64,000 nucleotides of DNA from Cryptomeria japonica (taxonomy: Eukaryota; Streptophyta; Pinopsida; Cupressales; Cupressaceae), in the NCBI RefSeq assembly GCF_030272615.1, contig NC_081407.1:97883897-97947896 (forward strand), read 5' to 3'. A program made the position numbers and the translations under genes. Positions within the stretch are counted from its first letter, which is position 1; every line of letters begins with the position of its first letter. This document shows, in pieces, positions 1 through 10,933 of this stretch. Below the pieces are notes generated by a model. It searched no databases. It was not told the origin of the DNA and saw only the letters and a program-made list of their open reading frames with translations.

Positions 1-650
1 AAGGAATTGTGTGACAAATTTCACATACAACAAAGATTTGCCACACCATATTATCCACAAAGAAATGGACAAGCAGAGGCTACAAATAAAACAATATTGA
101 AAATTCTTAAGAAAGTTTTCACTAACACGAGACGAGATTGGCATCTCAAGTTAAATCCCGCTCTTTGGGCTTACAGAATAGGAGTACACACACCTACAAG
201 AGCAACACCATATTGCTTGGTCTATGGTACATAAGCAATACTCCCCATTGAAATAGAAATACTGTCTCTAAGAGTTTCCTTACAGAACATCATAATAGAG
301 GAAGACTACAGGGTAGCAAGGTTACAAGAACTCGAACCCTTGATGAAAAAAGACAAACAACATTCAACCATCTACAAGGATATCAAAATAGACTGAGATA
401 GAGTTATAATAAAAGAGTCCGCCCATGAACTTTTGAAGTGGGAGATCTAGTCCTTAAAGAGAATCAAAGGAACCTAGCGGAACGAGAAAAGCCAGGGAAA
501 TTCGAACCTAACTGGCTAGGTCCTTTCATCATAACAAGGGTTATGGGCAATGGGGCATATAATTTGGCTACCATGGAGGGAGATCCACTCTCTGACCCTA
601 TGAACAACATGCACCTTAAACAATCAATACCTAAGGGCTGTGTAGTTTAG
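1..650 (+). pseudogene. Ty3/gypsy integrase, C-terminal part (broken)
   Basis: Integrase inserts retrotransposon cDNA into the chromosome. Frame 1 opens inside the catalytic core: the stretch around residues YYPQRNGQAEATNK contains the third acidic residue (the E of QAE) of the DDE triad, followed by the LNPALWAYR and TPYCLVYG motifs usual for gypsy integrases. A TAA stop lies at 232-234. The frame then carries on and shifts near 370-400 into frame 3, where EVGDLVLKE and the WLGPFIITRV motif give the C-terminal DNA-binding module, ending at 650. In-frame stops also occur near 390 and 424. The first two acidic residues lie outside the window. The family is clear; the copy is a pseudogene. Confidence 0.9.
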
Positions 651-1802
651 GTTTTACTTTCCGCATTGCATATCATATTATTCAAAATACTACATTACAT
701 ATAGTTTCTTTTTCAAATGCATCACATTCTCAAAATTTTCTGCATTTTCATATAGCAACATCAATAAAACAAGGCAACTGTTCAATTTTATCATTCGTTT
801 CCATTCAAAAGAAGCAAGGGTCATCTCTTTTCTTAGATATTCAGACATGAAGGCTTTTGAGGTTCTAAGGTTATTCATCTACAACATTACCCTGTGACGA
901 TGCTTTACTTATGGTTGGGTAGTGATTTCACTATTTGAGACTTGTTAACCAAAAATCTATCAATTGCTATATTTCAAACATAATAAATCTCTAATTCACT
1001 AGAGATATCTAGTTGATCATATGACTAGTGAAAAATCTGAAATTCTACTTCAGCGCTACTGTAATTATCACACCCAAGTAGATTTCATTACTTACAAGTC
1101 AAGGCAATAAAATAAAAAGAAAAAGAGTTATGCCAAATATCCATCTCAAGGCAAAAGAGACATGATATATAACTGAAATATCACGCACACAAAGTGCGAC
1201 AAAAAGCTTGACTATGGGAACTTACAAGTAAATCCATCAGGGCTATGGATGCCTATTGGCAATGGAGCAATATTTGAGCAATTACAGTCTATAACCTTGT
1301 CGAAGCTCTCAAGACTTGCTGGCAGTGAGGCTCTATTCAGAATGCTTTTGAAGTTAGGATAATCCATGTAGCTAGTCATATAAGATGCGAAGGATCTTTA
1401 GTAAACACAAGAGCAGGAATTAACTCATCTGCACACACATAGGCAAAAGAAGATCAAAGTTTCAAGAACCAATGGGGAAGTTTTCCATGTCTTCATTTGT
1501 AAATCCTAGTAACTAAGTGTGTTGAGTTGAATGTTCCAAAGGGCCTTAGGGACCGATTGACCACTTATCTATAAAATATTTTGCACCTCTATTTCAATTG
1601 GTGTATTACAAATGCTAAAACAAACACAGTCAACCTTGTCCGAATAGGAAATGCATCTTCATCATGCATATTGCATTCACATAGGGCATGTCAAAAATTC
1701 ATTTGTCTCCACATACATTCTACAGATCATCATGTCATACAGGTCTACACACTGGGGGCATAACTGAAAAAATCCTAAAAAATCGGATAAAGTCTTAAAA
1801 AA

Positions 1803-1946
1803 ATCCAAAAACATTGAAAAACTCAAAATCCAAAAACATTGAAAAAATCAAAATCCAAAAACACTGAAAAACTCAAAATCCAAAAACATTGAAAAACTCA
1901 AAATCCAAAAACATTGAAAAACTCAAAATCCAAAAACAATGAAAAC
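1803..1946. repeat. 25 bp minisatellite, about six copies
   Basis: The unit ATCCAAAAACATTGAAAAAC plus TCAAA repeats with period 25, with units starting at 1803, 1828, 1853, 1878, 1903 and 1928. Copies differ by one or two bases. More degenerate relatives (CCAAAAACATC...) continue to about 2140. Confidence 0.9.
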
Positions 1947-2432
1947 CATAAAAAAATACCAAAAACATCCATATAAAGTCCTGAAAAAATCATCCAAAAA
2001 CATTCAAATATATAAAACATAACAACCAAAAACATCTGCAAAACAATCCTTCAAAAATCAAAAACATCTGCAAAATGTCCTAAAAAAATCAATAAAAAAA
2101 TTCAAATATCGATCTACATAATCCAAAAACATCGAAAAAGCTCTTGGAAAAGAACTAAAAATAAAAAATCAATCAATCAATCAAAAAACTTGCAATAAAA
2201 TGTCTTGTGAGAAACAAATACCCTAGAAGATATCCAGCAAACACTTCACACGAAGTTAACAAAGGATACAACTATCTAATCAAACATCTGCAATCAACTG
2301 ATCAAACTGTCTTATCAATCGTATCACACCCAAAACAAAGTGATCATTATCTTGTCTTAAACAAAAGAGGATACACTCAAAATCAGTCAGGTCAATCTTA
2401 AACAGGGTCCACAACTTTCTGAGATTAGACAT

Positions 2433-2500
2433 TATCAAGCAACTGAGAACGAAGGCACAAGGTCAGTATCAAGCAACTGAGAACGAAGGCACAAGGTCAG
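2433..2500. repeat. 34 bp tandem duplication
   Basis: A 34 bp unit beginning TATCAAGCAACTGAGAACGA occurs twice head to tail (2433 and 2467) without visible difference, which suggests a recent slippage or duplication event inside the gypsy spacer. Confidence 0.9.
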
Positions 2501-3391
2501 TATAGTTGCTGAATTTTGTCCGAGTCAGTCTTTATCTTTTATCATTTGGCAACAAATAGTGTTCCTATGCTACTCAAGGATGTCCACAAGTGACTAGAGG
2601 AGCTATGATGGGCATTATCTTTTTCTTTGTTTGTTGTTTGTGGTGTGAACCGATGAAATTCTAGGGAAATTTCTCTAGTGGGTGTCTGTGATAGGAGCAT
2701 TCAACTATTGGATGCCACACATACCTCGACCCCTAGTGTAATTCCCAGAATAGAGGGTTCACTCATTGTCTACTACGTGTTTGTTTCTACAATGAGATAT
2801 CTTTACATCTTGGTTCCTTATACCCTGATGTGCTAAGCTTCATTGTTCAATAATAAGGCTCAGTGATGAATATATATTGTGCAATAAAATATGTGACACA
2901 GGTTCGTGATTCTTTCAATTTCATTCTCATCTCATTAGCTTATTGATAGTTTGTTGATTTCTCATCTTCTCTCTAAATCGTATTCTTTCTAACATTCTTT
3001 CTATCATCAATCTCTTCTCTCTATCATCTAATTAACATTTCTTCACAGTGTATCTGAGTTTAAAATTTGTTTAGCCATTATCATACAAAAACAAAAATAC
3101 ATTCAAAATAAATTCCATTGCATTCATAAATATCAGTTAATATGCATTCATTATAGATTCCATTGCATTCATTAGCATCATTGATACATACATGTACTAC
3201 CATTGCATTTTAGAATCACATAGAATCAAATAGATATGCATCATAAAACTCATAGCATCATATAAGCATACATGGAAAACAAAACATAAATAGATCACTG
3301 CCAAAACCTGAATATCATATATATATAACTCAAAAATGATAATGTGTATGAATACAATAAATAGGCCCGAAGGCTCAGATAACATGATCAA

Positions 3392-5664
3392 AAAAATATC
3401 TCAACCAACACTGCCTCTGTCAGCAGGTGGATCCTGTCCACTAGATCCTGCCCCAGGATTTTGAGGTGGTCCCATAATGCCACCACTGCTAGTCCATCGT
3501 GAAGTAGATCTGCTCGATCTCCTCCCCATAAATGCACTGAAACTAGGCTCTCTCTGATCCTCAGGGACAACTCTCTCATATGCTTGTCAATAGTAGATAG
3601 CCTCCTGTACAGCCTCATCTCTCTCCCTTTGGAGACGATCTCTCTCAGCCTCAAGAGCACCATAATCTGCACGATAGGTCTCCTACTCGACATCTCGTCT
3701 AGCAACCTCCTCCTCCAAACTCTGGATCCACACTCTAAGAATCTGCGGATAGTCCTCATCACCCACCTGTCCTCTCCCACCCTCTGCAACAGGAACATCC
3801 TCCAGCTCCAGCATATCCTCATCATCATCCCCATCCTCGTTGCTTGATGACTTAGAAGAATCATCGCTATCCCAACTACTGATAGACTCGGTGTCTCCAC
3901 CAATGTCTACATCCTCTCCCTCCGCTCCCTCATCTCCCTCACCTCCCTTGGCTCCACCCTCCCCTCCTCATCCAACTCTCTCCCCTATGTCTATCCTCAA
4001 GCATTGTCTGGGATGGCGAATTTGCTGTGTTGTAATCGGAACAACAGGATCACTCAATGGCACTGACCCGTGTCTAGTAAACCATGCATCATACTCTGCT
4101 GTCGTCCCTGGATCTGATGCACTCTACCCCAACCCCAAAGTAATGGTTGCAGAGCATCAAACTCAGCATAAGCAACATGTGGCTGTATGCAAACACCCCA
4201 ATCAGATACCTCCCAAGATACATGAGCAAAATAAGCGGTAACCACTGGTGTCACCTGTACCTCACCAAAATGTCTCAGTACCCGCCTTGGAAGATACATC
4301 TCAATAATCTATTGGGTCTCGAAAGTCCTATCGATCAGATATCTCTGTTGTTGGCAGAAAGGCAAGCGCACTGCATCATCCACCCAACCGGGGTAATCTA
4401 AGTAAGGTCTCCATATGAAATGCTGCAGTATATCCAATTGATGTCTCCAATACAAGGTATTACCTGAACCCCTGTAATTGATACCTATTGTATACCTAAA
4501 AGCATAAGGCTCACTAGGTTGCAAATCAACATGAATAACAGGCCTCGAGATAGAAATATGCTCCCATGCCCAAGCCTAGAGCAGTGTCACACCACAACTG
4601 ATAGACCGATATCCTAGATATACAATCCCATGCATCTGATAATATAACATGGCTAGTAGACATGGACCCCATGCATATAGTCGATGATGAACAATCATAT
4701 CATGGAGCACTCTGCCCCATCCAACTGGAAATTCGTGACCTCGTCTGTCAAGTACCAGTAAACTGCCAACAACACTGCTTAGTACAATAGTCATATCATC
4801 ATAATCTAATTGGGCCCAAGGGATGTCATATCGACCACTGATCTGCAAGTCCTGTATCTCACACTCGAAAAGTACACACAATCCCGCAATGCCATCATCA
4901 TGGTCATACATAACTCTCTCACCATGAATTGGAATATGCAGTATATGCCATACATCCTCTAAAGTAATGGATGCCTCACCAGTCAGAAGATGGAATGAAC
5001 AAGTCTCAGAATGCCATCGCTCTATCAAAGTTGTAATCATGGCCCTGTTGGTCCTAACCTCAGACAAGTGTCATACATGATATAAACCAAGCTGTCAGAT
5101 ATGCTCAATCTCCTCATCAAGTAAGTCAGCTTGAAGATCAAGTCCACTGGGTCTTCTCTGTCGGCAGTATATCACTCATATATTCTCCTACAATGAGAAA
5201 ATGTTGAAAATATCAGATATCGAATCACGAAAAAAAAAAAATATTTTTAAACGCATGACAAAAAATTACACATACAATGAATGCGTGATAGTTATTACTA
5301 ATGCGGTATACTTATAGCTTTTCCGTAACATTAACAGCTAATGCGTAATGATATGAGCACATGCGTAAACACTTATGCGTAATGATATGCACAAATGTGG
5401 CACATTCTACACTAATGCATAACAGTTAAGGCGATTGTGTAGCATTTAAAGCATTTGCAGTACACTTAATGTGAATGCATAAAAGTCGATAGGCGAATGC
5501 ATAACACAAGAGAAAATTGATCACTGGAATTTTTTTGGAAAATAGCAAAAAACAAGTAAAATATCAAGAAATATTAGAAAAAATACCATGTCGCCATACC
5601 CAGGAGGTCTCTAATATGAACGTACTCAGTCAGACAGATGCAATCGAGCTCTATAACCAGCCAT
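3392..5664 (-). pseudogene. Antisense plant-mobile-domain (PMD, aminotransferase-like) gene inside the gypsy element
   Basis: Read on the minus strand. Exon 1 (5664-5587) starts MAGYRARLHLSD and ends at a GT donor. After a 399 bp intron, exon 2 (from 5187) continues in the same phase into a PMD: LIERWHSETCSFHLLTGEAS, then LEDVWHILHIPIHGE, later YWRHQLDILQHFIWRPYLDY and YLPRRVLRHFGEVQ, the hallmark order of the domain (PF10536-type). The C-terminal tail is acidic, then coiled-coil (ALEAERDRLQRERDEAVQEA near 3600-3660), then Gly/Pro-rich. In-frame stops occur in exon 1 (two), near the start of exon 2 (three), before the AWAWEHISISRP motif (4576), at 4300 and beyond; several look like CGA/CAG to TGA/TAG changes. 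Related MAIN/MAIL proteins are nuclear plant proteins, and PMD copies are known from retrotransposons. The function of this copy is unknown, and it is broken. Confidence 0.85.
5188..5586 (-). other. Putative intron of the antisense PMD gene
   Basis: On the minus strand the donor reads GACATG|GTATTTTTT and the acceptor TTTTCTCATTGTAG|GAGAAT. Removing it joins exon 1 (26 codons) to the PMD exon in phase 0, which is the main support. The intron is AT-rich and holds seven ATGCRTRA motifs. Confidence 0.65.
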
Positions 5665-5757
5665 GATGATCAAAAACTCGGAAGAAAGCACACAAATTGT
5701 AGAGAAACCCAAAAATTTACCAAATATCAAATGAGCAAATGAAAACCTAAAAATCTC

Positions 5758-5765
5758 TATTTATA
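5758..5765 (-). promoter_or_regulatory. TATA box of the antisense PMD gene
   Basis: TATAAATA on the minus strand (context GAGTTATAAATAGAG), about 94 bp upstream of the putative ATG at 5664-5662. The leader between them is pyrimidine-rich and stop-containing, as expected for a 5' UTR. No transcript evidence is available. Confidence 0.55.
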
Positions 5766-6029
5766 ACTCAAAATTAGGGTTTTTCACAACCTCGACGCCC
5801 GTGGTCCCCACCAACTTCAAACAACTTGTAGCCTACTCAAACGATCTCGAAATGGAACAACACTTCACACTCTTGCTCATTACACTGGTATCGAAAATCT
5901 AGTCTCGATTTTTGAATTTTCCGACCACCTTTTCCGAGGGGGCATATCTACACTATACATCAGTACCAAGGCATACTAGGGCATAATTTTTTCATTTTCT
6001 TTGAAACAAGGTCGTTTCGACTTTGTCTC

Positions 6030-6042
6030 AAAGAGGAGCAAA
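6030..6042 (+). promoter_or_regulatory. Polypurine tract of the gypsy element
   Basis: AAAGAGGAGCAAA directly before the LTR start TGTAGACACC. In LTR retrotransposons this RNase H-resistant tract primes plus-strand DNA synthesis. Confidence 0.8.
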
Positions 6043-7492
6043 TGTAGACACCTAAAAATGTCTCATTAATCATGTACTAATTATTCGTCTAATTAGTTAA
6101 ATATTTCTTTAATTCTGTAATTAAGTTAATTAATCATATTCTTCTAATTTCACATTTCCTCATCATCTTACTAATTATTCTATTTCTTATTCTTTCATCA
6201 TTTAATCATTTTAATAATTTTCTAATGTTAATTAAATATTTATTATTTAATTAATTATGATTAATTCCCCAATTTAAATAATCTTTATTATTTGAATTAA
6301 TTAATTCTCAATTTCTATCTCTAATCATCTAGTTATCAACCCTTTTCTAAATATTAATTAAATATTTATTATTTAATTAATTGTGATTTAATTCCTTTAA
6401 TATAAATAATCTTTATTATTTAATTAAATTCTATTTCTACATAATTAAATAGTTTCTTTAAATTATTTAATTAACTAATTAATTCTTCCATTTCCAAATC
6501 CCCAAATTCTAATTTCATTTAATTTCATGAATTCTTCTATTTCTAAATAATTAAATAGTTTCTTTAAATTATTTAATTAACTAATTAATTCTTCTAATTC
6601 TTCTATTTCTTCTAAATTCTAAATACATGTGCATGATTTCAAAAACCAAATTGAAAATCAAAGTCAAGTTCTAAATATATTCAAATACTAAATTGAATTA
6701 AAATAAATTCAATTATTTGAATTGAATCTCATGCAAAGATTAAATTAAAAAATCTAAGTTAAAATGCAAGCACATGCTAAATTAATTAATTAAATCAATT
6801 AATTAATTAAATCATTTATCTCTCCAATCTCTATTTCTATCTTTCAGTTAGCTTTTTCTAAATTAAGCTTTCTTTGTCATCCTTTTTATTTCCTCCAATC
6901 ATTCTTTTTCTTCCTCTAGTCAGCTTTTTCTCAATCAGTTGACTTGATTGATCTATTCAATCTATTGAGTCTCACTCCTACAATCAGCAGTTCAACTATC
7001 AATTTTCGTTTGAACTCACCTGAGTTCCACCTCTTGATCAATCTGTTCCACCTTTCAATCAATCTTCTCCAAAAATCTATAAATTGAACATCCAATCTCC
7101 ATTTTCAATAATCATGAACTTTGAATCTTTGTGTCACTTACAGGTTACCAGCACAATATCTAAGAGCCATCATACCATAGAGAGGAGAAGAGCAATGGAA
7201 TCTATATGCGATCTTGGAATAGGGAGTTTTATTGAATGATTTTAATTCCTATTTGTTTGATATTGCATTATTTCATTGTCTGTTTGTTAGAATTATTTGA
7301 TTAGATAGGGATTTGTGATTTCCCTTTGATTCTAATTGATATTTTTATTAAGATGAATTTTACATACGACATTCCTCATACATATTTGTAGTCCATTAGT
7401 ATATCTCTTAGCATTAAAGACTAACTTTGAGAGTAGATCTTGTCATAGATCCATCACATCAACTAGTTCCACCTGCTTTATGGGTGTTAACA
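6043..7492 (+). repeat. 3' LTR of the gypsy element (about 1450 bp)
   Basis: Starts TGTAGACACC after the PPT. It is very AT-rich with many TTAATTAA blocks. A TATAAATT box at 7078-7085 is a candidate promoter. The proposed end GGTGTTAACA at 7492 mirrors the start as an imperfect terminal inverted repeat. The 5' LTR is off-window, so the end is inferred. Confidence 0.7.
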
Positions 7493-7612
7493 ATAAATTA
7501 TTTTATGTTGTCTTTCTATCCATTGTATGTTCTTAAATTCCTGTATATTATATGGGTTTGTATTTTAGTCTTCACTCTTTTGGGAGTCCATCCATATGAA
7601 GCTAAAAGATAG
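7493..7612. other. Short segment between two LTR elements
   Basis: About 120 bp between the inferred end of the gypsy LTR and the minus-strand element. Its last five bases (7608-7612, GATAG) are the left target-site duplication of the 7613-18051 element. The pre-insertion sequence continues at 18057. Confidence 0.6.
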
Positions 7613-7995
7613 TGTGTGAGGGAAAATGTGTGTGCGAATACTAAGGATAAAAGATAAACTAATTAACAAAAACAAACCATTAAACTCAACACTTGAAGAT
7701 TGAAATGGTAAAATCAAAACAAAAACATAAAGAAAAGCTATGCAAACCCCAAATCCTTGCTTTGATTCAATTATTTTACGATTGGATGTGTGCTCATGAC
7801 ATCAACGGATGTTCGATTATGCTCCATGGATTTGATGAAGATGATAATGCAAACGATAATGGATGAGTGAGTGTGAGTAGTGATTTTAGAAAAGTAATGA
7901 TGTGTTGAATGAAAAGTGGATTTGAGTGGATTTGGTCTAAAAATGGAGGGATTAAATAGAAGATGGGAGGAAGGAGAGGGGGTGTGAAGAGGAGA

Positions 7996-8022
7996 CACTT
8001 GTCCTCCAAAAAAGGACAAGTG
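7996..8022. repeat. Perfect 9 bp inverted repeat in the LTR
   Basis: CACTTGTCC (7996-8004) and GGACAAGTG (8014-8022) form a hairpin with a 9-base loop. The right arm lies at the edge of the segment missing in the other LTR. Confidence 0.8.
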
Positions 8023-8062
8023 GCTCAACTAGAAAGAAAGGGAATTACATGAGAACACATGT

Positions 8063-8220
8063 CTATTTTGGGCAAAGCCACCCAAAAATAGGAAGAGTGA
8101 CATGTGTCCATCTATTTTGGGAAAAGCAACCCACAAATAGGAAGAATGTCATGTGTCCTTAGGGACACATGTCTATTTTGGGAAAGGCCACCCAAAATAG
8201 GATATTTTTCCCAAAATAAG
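8063..8220. repeat. Tandem array of three hairpins in the LTR
   Basis: CTATTTTGGG arms at 8063, 8112 and 8173 are each followed 8-9 bases later by a CCCAAAAATAG-like partner (8081, 8130, 8191). An extra CCCAAAATAAG lies at 8210. Intervening sequence also repeats (ACATGTGTCC/ACACATGTC). Period about 50-60 bp. Confidence 0.8.
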
Positions 8221-8590
8221 GAATTGGTTAAGATGTGCACACATGTGTGGGAGGTTAGAAGGGATAGGATAAGGTTAGTTGGAGGGTTTACTAGGCTAGG
8301 GAAGTGGGTTGGAAAGAGGCTAGGGAGAAAAGTTGTTAAAATGTAGGATCCATGTGCTAAAACAGGATTTGAGTCTAATTAATTAATCCATGGGGGTTTT
8401 GGAAAAAGGGACTTTTAATTAATTAAAGGTAATTGGTCAAATGGGATGGAAGAACATGGATAATTAATTAATTAGATTAATTAATTAGGAGGATAGGATA
8501 ATCAATTAATTAGAAGGATAGGATAATTAATTAATTGGAAGAATGGATTTAAATTTGATTAAATTGATTAGCCAAATTTAGGTGTCTACA

Positions 8591-8603
8591 TTTTTCCCCT
8601 ATT
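8591..8603 (-). promoter_or_regulatory. Polypurine tract of the 10.4 kb element
   Basis: On the minus strand AATAGGGGAAAAA sits directly before TGTAGACACC, the 5' end of the 3' LTR. This fixes the element orientation. Confidence 0.8.
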
Positions 8604-10930
8604 CGTGGTGGCACTAAAATAGCATTGGTGTGAAGCAAAATAAAACACTTGAGAGTGAAGAAGCAAAAACTACCCCAGGTCTGACGAAGGAATGTGGAGG
8701 GATGCTGCCTCGAAAGGGTGCATGGGGAAAAAGGAACTGGGTGGCATCTCGAAAGAAACATTACCCCAGTGGATATGATAGAAGGAAATAAGAAGAACAA
8801 GAAGGGGAGAAAAATGCAAACGTAGTGGATGATATGGATGAAATGATTATAGAGTTTGAGCACCCGTGAAAAAGGATGCCATGTAGAGCACTTATTTTGA
8901 TTTAACAATGTCTATGAGTCACCAAGGTATAAGGAACCAGGGTCGAATTTTACAACCAATGCATAGACTGACACATATAAATAGGCTAATCTAGCACCAC
9001 ACAAAGTTACAGAGACCCTGCAAGAAATGGTGCTAGAATAATCCCAAGAAAAAGATATGCCCCAATGTAACATGAGATAACAGAGACCTCATGAGGGTAC
9101 GACAAGGAACATAACCAATAGAAATGCCAGGCAAAAACCAAAAGCAACAAGATCACATCCTGAGCCTTGTTATTCCTAGCGCACCATGATATAAAAGATC
9201 GTGGCGACCAAGAGGAAATAGAGCCCTTGGGAGCTTAAAAAATTAAACAAAGATAAAAAAGAATCAAAGCCAATAGGAGTGTTTCAGATGTCTTTTGTCA
9301 AAAGGATAATGGATTTTATTTCTTTGGGAAGGATACATCCAAAAGATGTCTAACTGGTGGAAGGATACATCATGTGCAAACTAATGATAGATCAAAATGT
9401 CTGGTTTTAGGAAGGATACATCCTATATAAGACAAATGTTGGGTGTTGGTGAGAAGGATACATCTCATAACAATACCAGGATAATAGATTGATGATAGGA
9501 TGACAAATGGTATCTAATAGGATCATGATGACCAAGATGCTCAAGGATGATTGTTGAAGAACCAGCTGATAGAATATAATCTCAAAGATAGGACTGACAA
9601 ATGCCTATGTACAATGGAAACTATATACAAGATGTACAAGAGATATGGATGATGGAAGAAGACACCGAGATAGGCATGATTTTCCCCCAATCAAGAGGAA
9701 AAGCGATGAGATATTGATGATGATGATTGGGAAGGATACATCCCAATGATGATGAGAAGACTGCGATCGAGGCTTGCAACAAGGATGGGAACAAGACCAA
9801 GGATGCGATTGGATGATTTGATTGGTTCCTGACCTTGGATAGTGGAGGAAAATGAATAAGATTCGCATGAGATGGTGGATTGCGCGAAGGAGATGGATTG
9901 ATAAGATGGATGGCATTGGATTGCACGGGGGTAGACTAGATTAGATACCAATGACAAGGGAGGCAAGAGGCGATAGAATGATATGAGAGGAGGGATGAAG
10001 GATAGGATGAAAAAGATGGAGATGAAAATACTACGGATGTGGTTGGGAGATAAAAGGATGAGGGATGAAAGGATTATGGGGTGAGGAATATGTTATGGAT
10101 GAAGTGATGGAGGAACTAGGAGGTCCAAGGATTGGAGGATGAAAATATATGATAAGATATGGAGGATCTAAGAGATAAGGATTGGTGGATGGATCAGGTT
10201 ATGAGTGAAGGGATGAAGGAATCGTGAGATAAGGATTGGTGGATGAAAGGATATGATAAGATGACTAACAAGAGGATATGAAGTTGAAGAATGTGGATGG
10301 AAGATATGGTGATCAATGGATAAGGACCATTAAGGTACATGAGGAAGGATTATATGGATGACAAGAAGGATGAGTGAATAGGAAGGATGAATGAATGACC
10401 GACTTGATAGGGACATGGAGGTCAAGAGGTGTCCAAAGCATGTATATATGGGGGACTTTTCTTTTTATCAAGATCCAAGGAGGATGGAGGAAGCAAACTA
10501 GATAAGATATGATGGGTATGGTAGGAAAATGGAAATGAAGGATGAAATGGCTAGATGGGTAAAAGAAATTACTCCCAAGTGTAGAGAGAAAAAGGATGAA
10601 GGGAAATATGCATGACACGTGTTTGCCAGGTTTTCATCATGGTTCTTGTCCAAGGTACATGTTTGCCAATTTTTCACCACTGGACAAATTTTTCTGTTTA
10701 CTTTTTTTTGGGGGGGGTGGGAGGGGAATTTGCTAATTTTCTGATTTTTTTGGTATTTTTTAATTTTTGGGAGGAAATACATGGATGGAGATGGATGAGG
10801 ATAAATGGATTTGGAAGGCAGGTGATAGAGGAGATGGATTGAGGACTCAAGCATAAAGTTCCATATCAAAGTAGTAGGAGCCCATTTAGAGTAATCACTG
10901 GATGTTGGTACAACTTTATTAGGAAGGAGT
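8604..10930. other. Purine-rich internal region without a recognisable gene
   Basis: The plus strand is strongly GGAT/GATG-biased and the minus-strand ORFs here are biased Ser/Pro/His/Ile peptides without a known domain. AAGGATACATC occurs five times (near 9329, 9361, 9412, 9454, 9732). No polymerase motifs were seen. Confidence 0.5.
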
Positions 10931-10933
10931 GAC

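Larger units (their letters stand above)
651..3387. other. Non-coding spacer of the gypsy element
   Basis: About 2.7 kb between the end of pol and the 3' end of the antisense gene. No ORF in either strand looks protein-like. It holds a 25 bp minisatellite (1803-1946), a 34 bp tandem duplication (2433-2500) and A/T-rich low-complexity sequence. Long unexplained regions between integrase and 3' LTR are known in some plant Ty3/gypsy lineages. Confidence 0.6.
1..7492 (+). mobile_element. Ty3/gypsy LTR retrotransposon, 3' part (5' end outside window)
   Basis: Seen: a gypsy-type integrase end at the left edge, a long spacer, an antisense gene, a polypurine tract at 6030-6042 and then an LTR starting TGTAGACACC at 6043. 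The order integrase - extra region - PPT - LTR fits a plus-strand Ty3/gypsy element whose gag, protease, RT and RNase H lie to the left of the window. The 3' LTR end at 7492 is inferred from the short inverted repeat TGTAGACACC / GGTGTTAACA; no second LTR copy is available to confirm it. Coding parts carry stops and a frameshift, so the copy is dead. Confidence 0.8.
7613..8590 (-). repeat. 3' LTR of the 10.4 kb element (978 bp)
   Basis: The left copy on the plus strand, and the 3' LTR in the element's own orientation. It contains a segment of about 240 bp (roughly 8014-8255) that is absent from the other LTR, including three tandem hairpins. The rest aligns well with 17289-18051. Confidence 0.9.

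Noticed and set aside
1803-1946. CRISPR-like regular array
   Set aside because: Units are contiguous 25 bp minisatellite copies without unique spacers, in plant nuclear DNA.
3584-4401. Plus-strand ORFs of 84-133 codons opposite the PMD gene
   Set aside because: They are mirror frames of the minus-strand PMD gene; the Pro/Ser-rich composition is explained by the antisense coding sequence.
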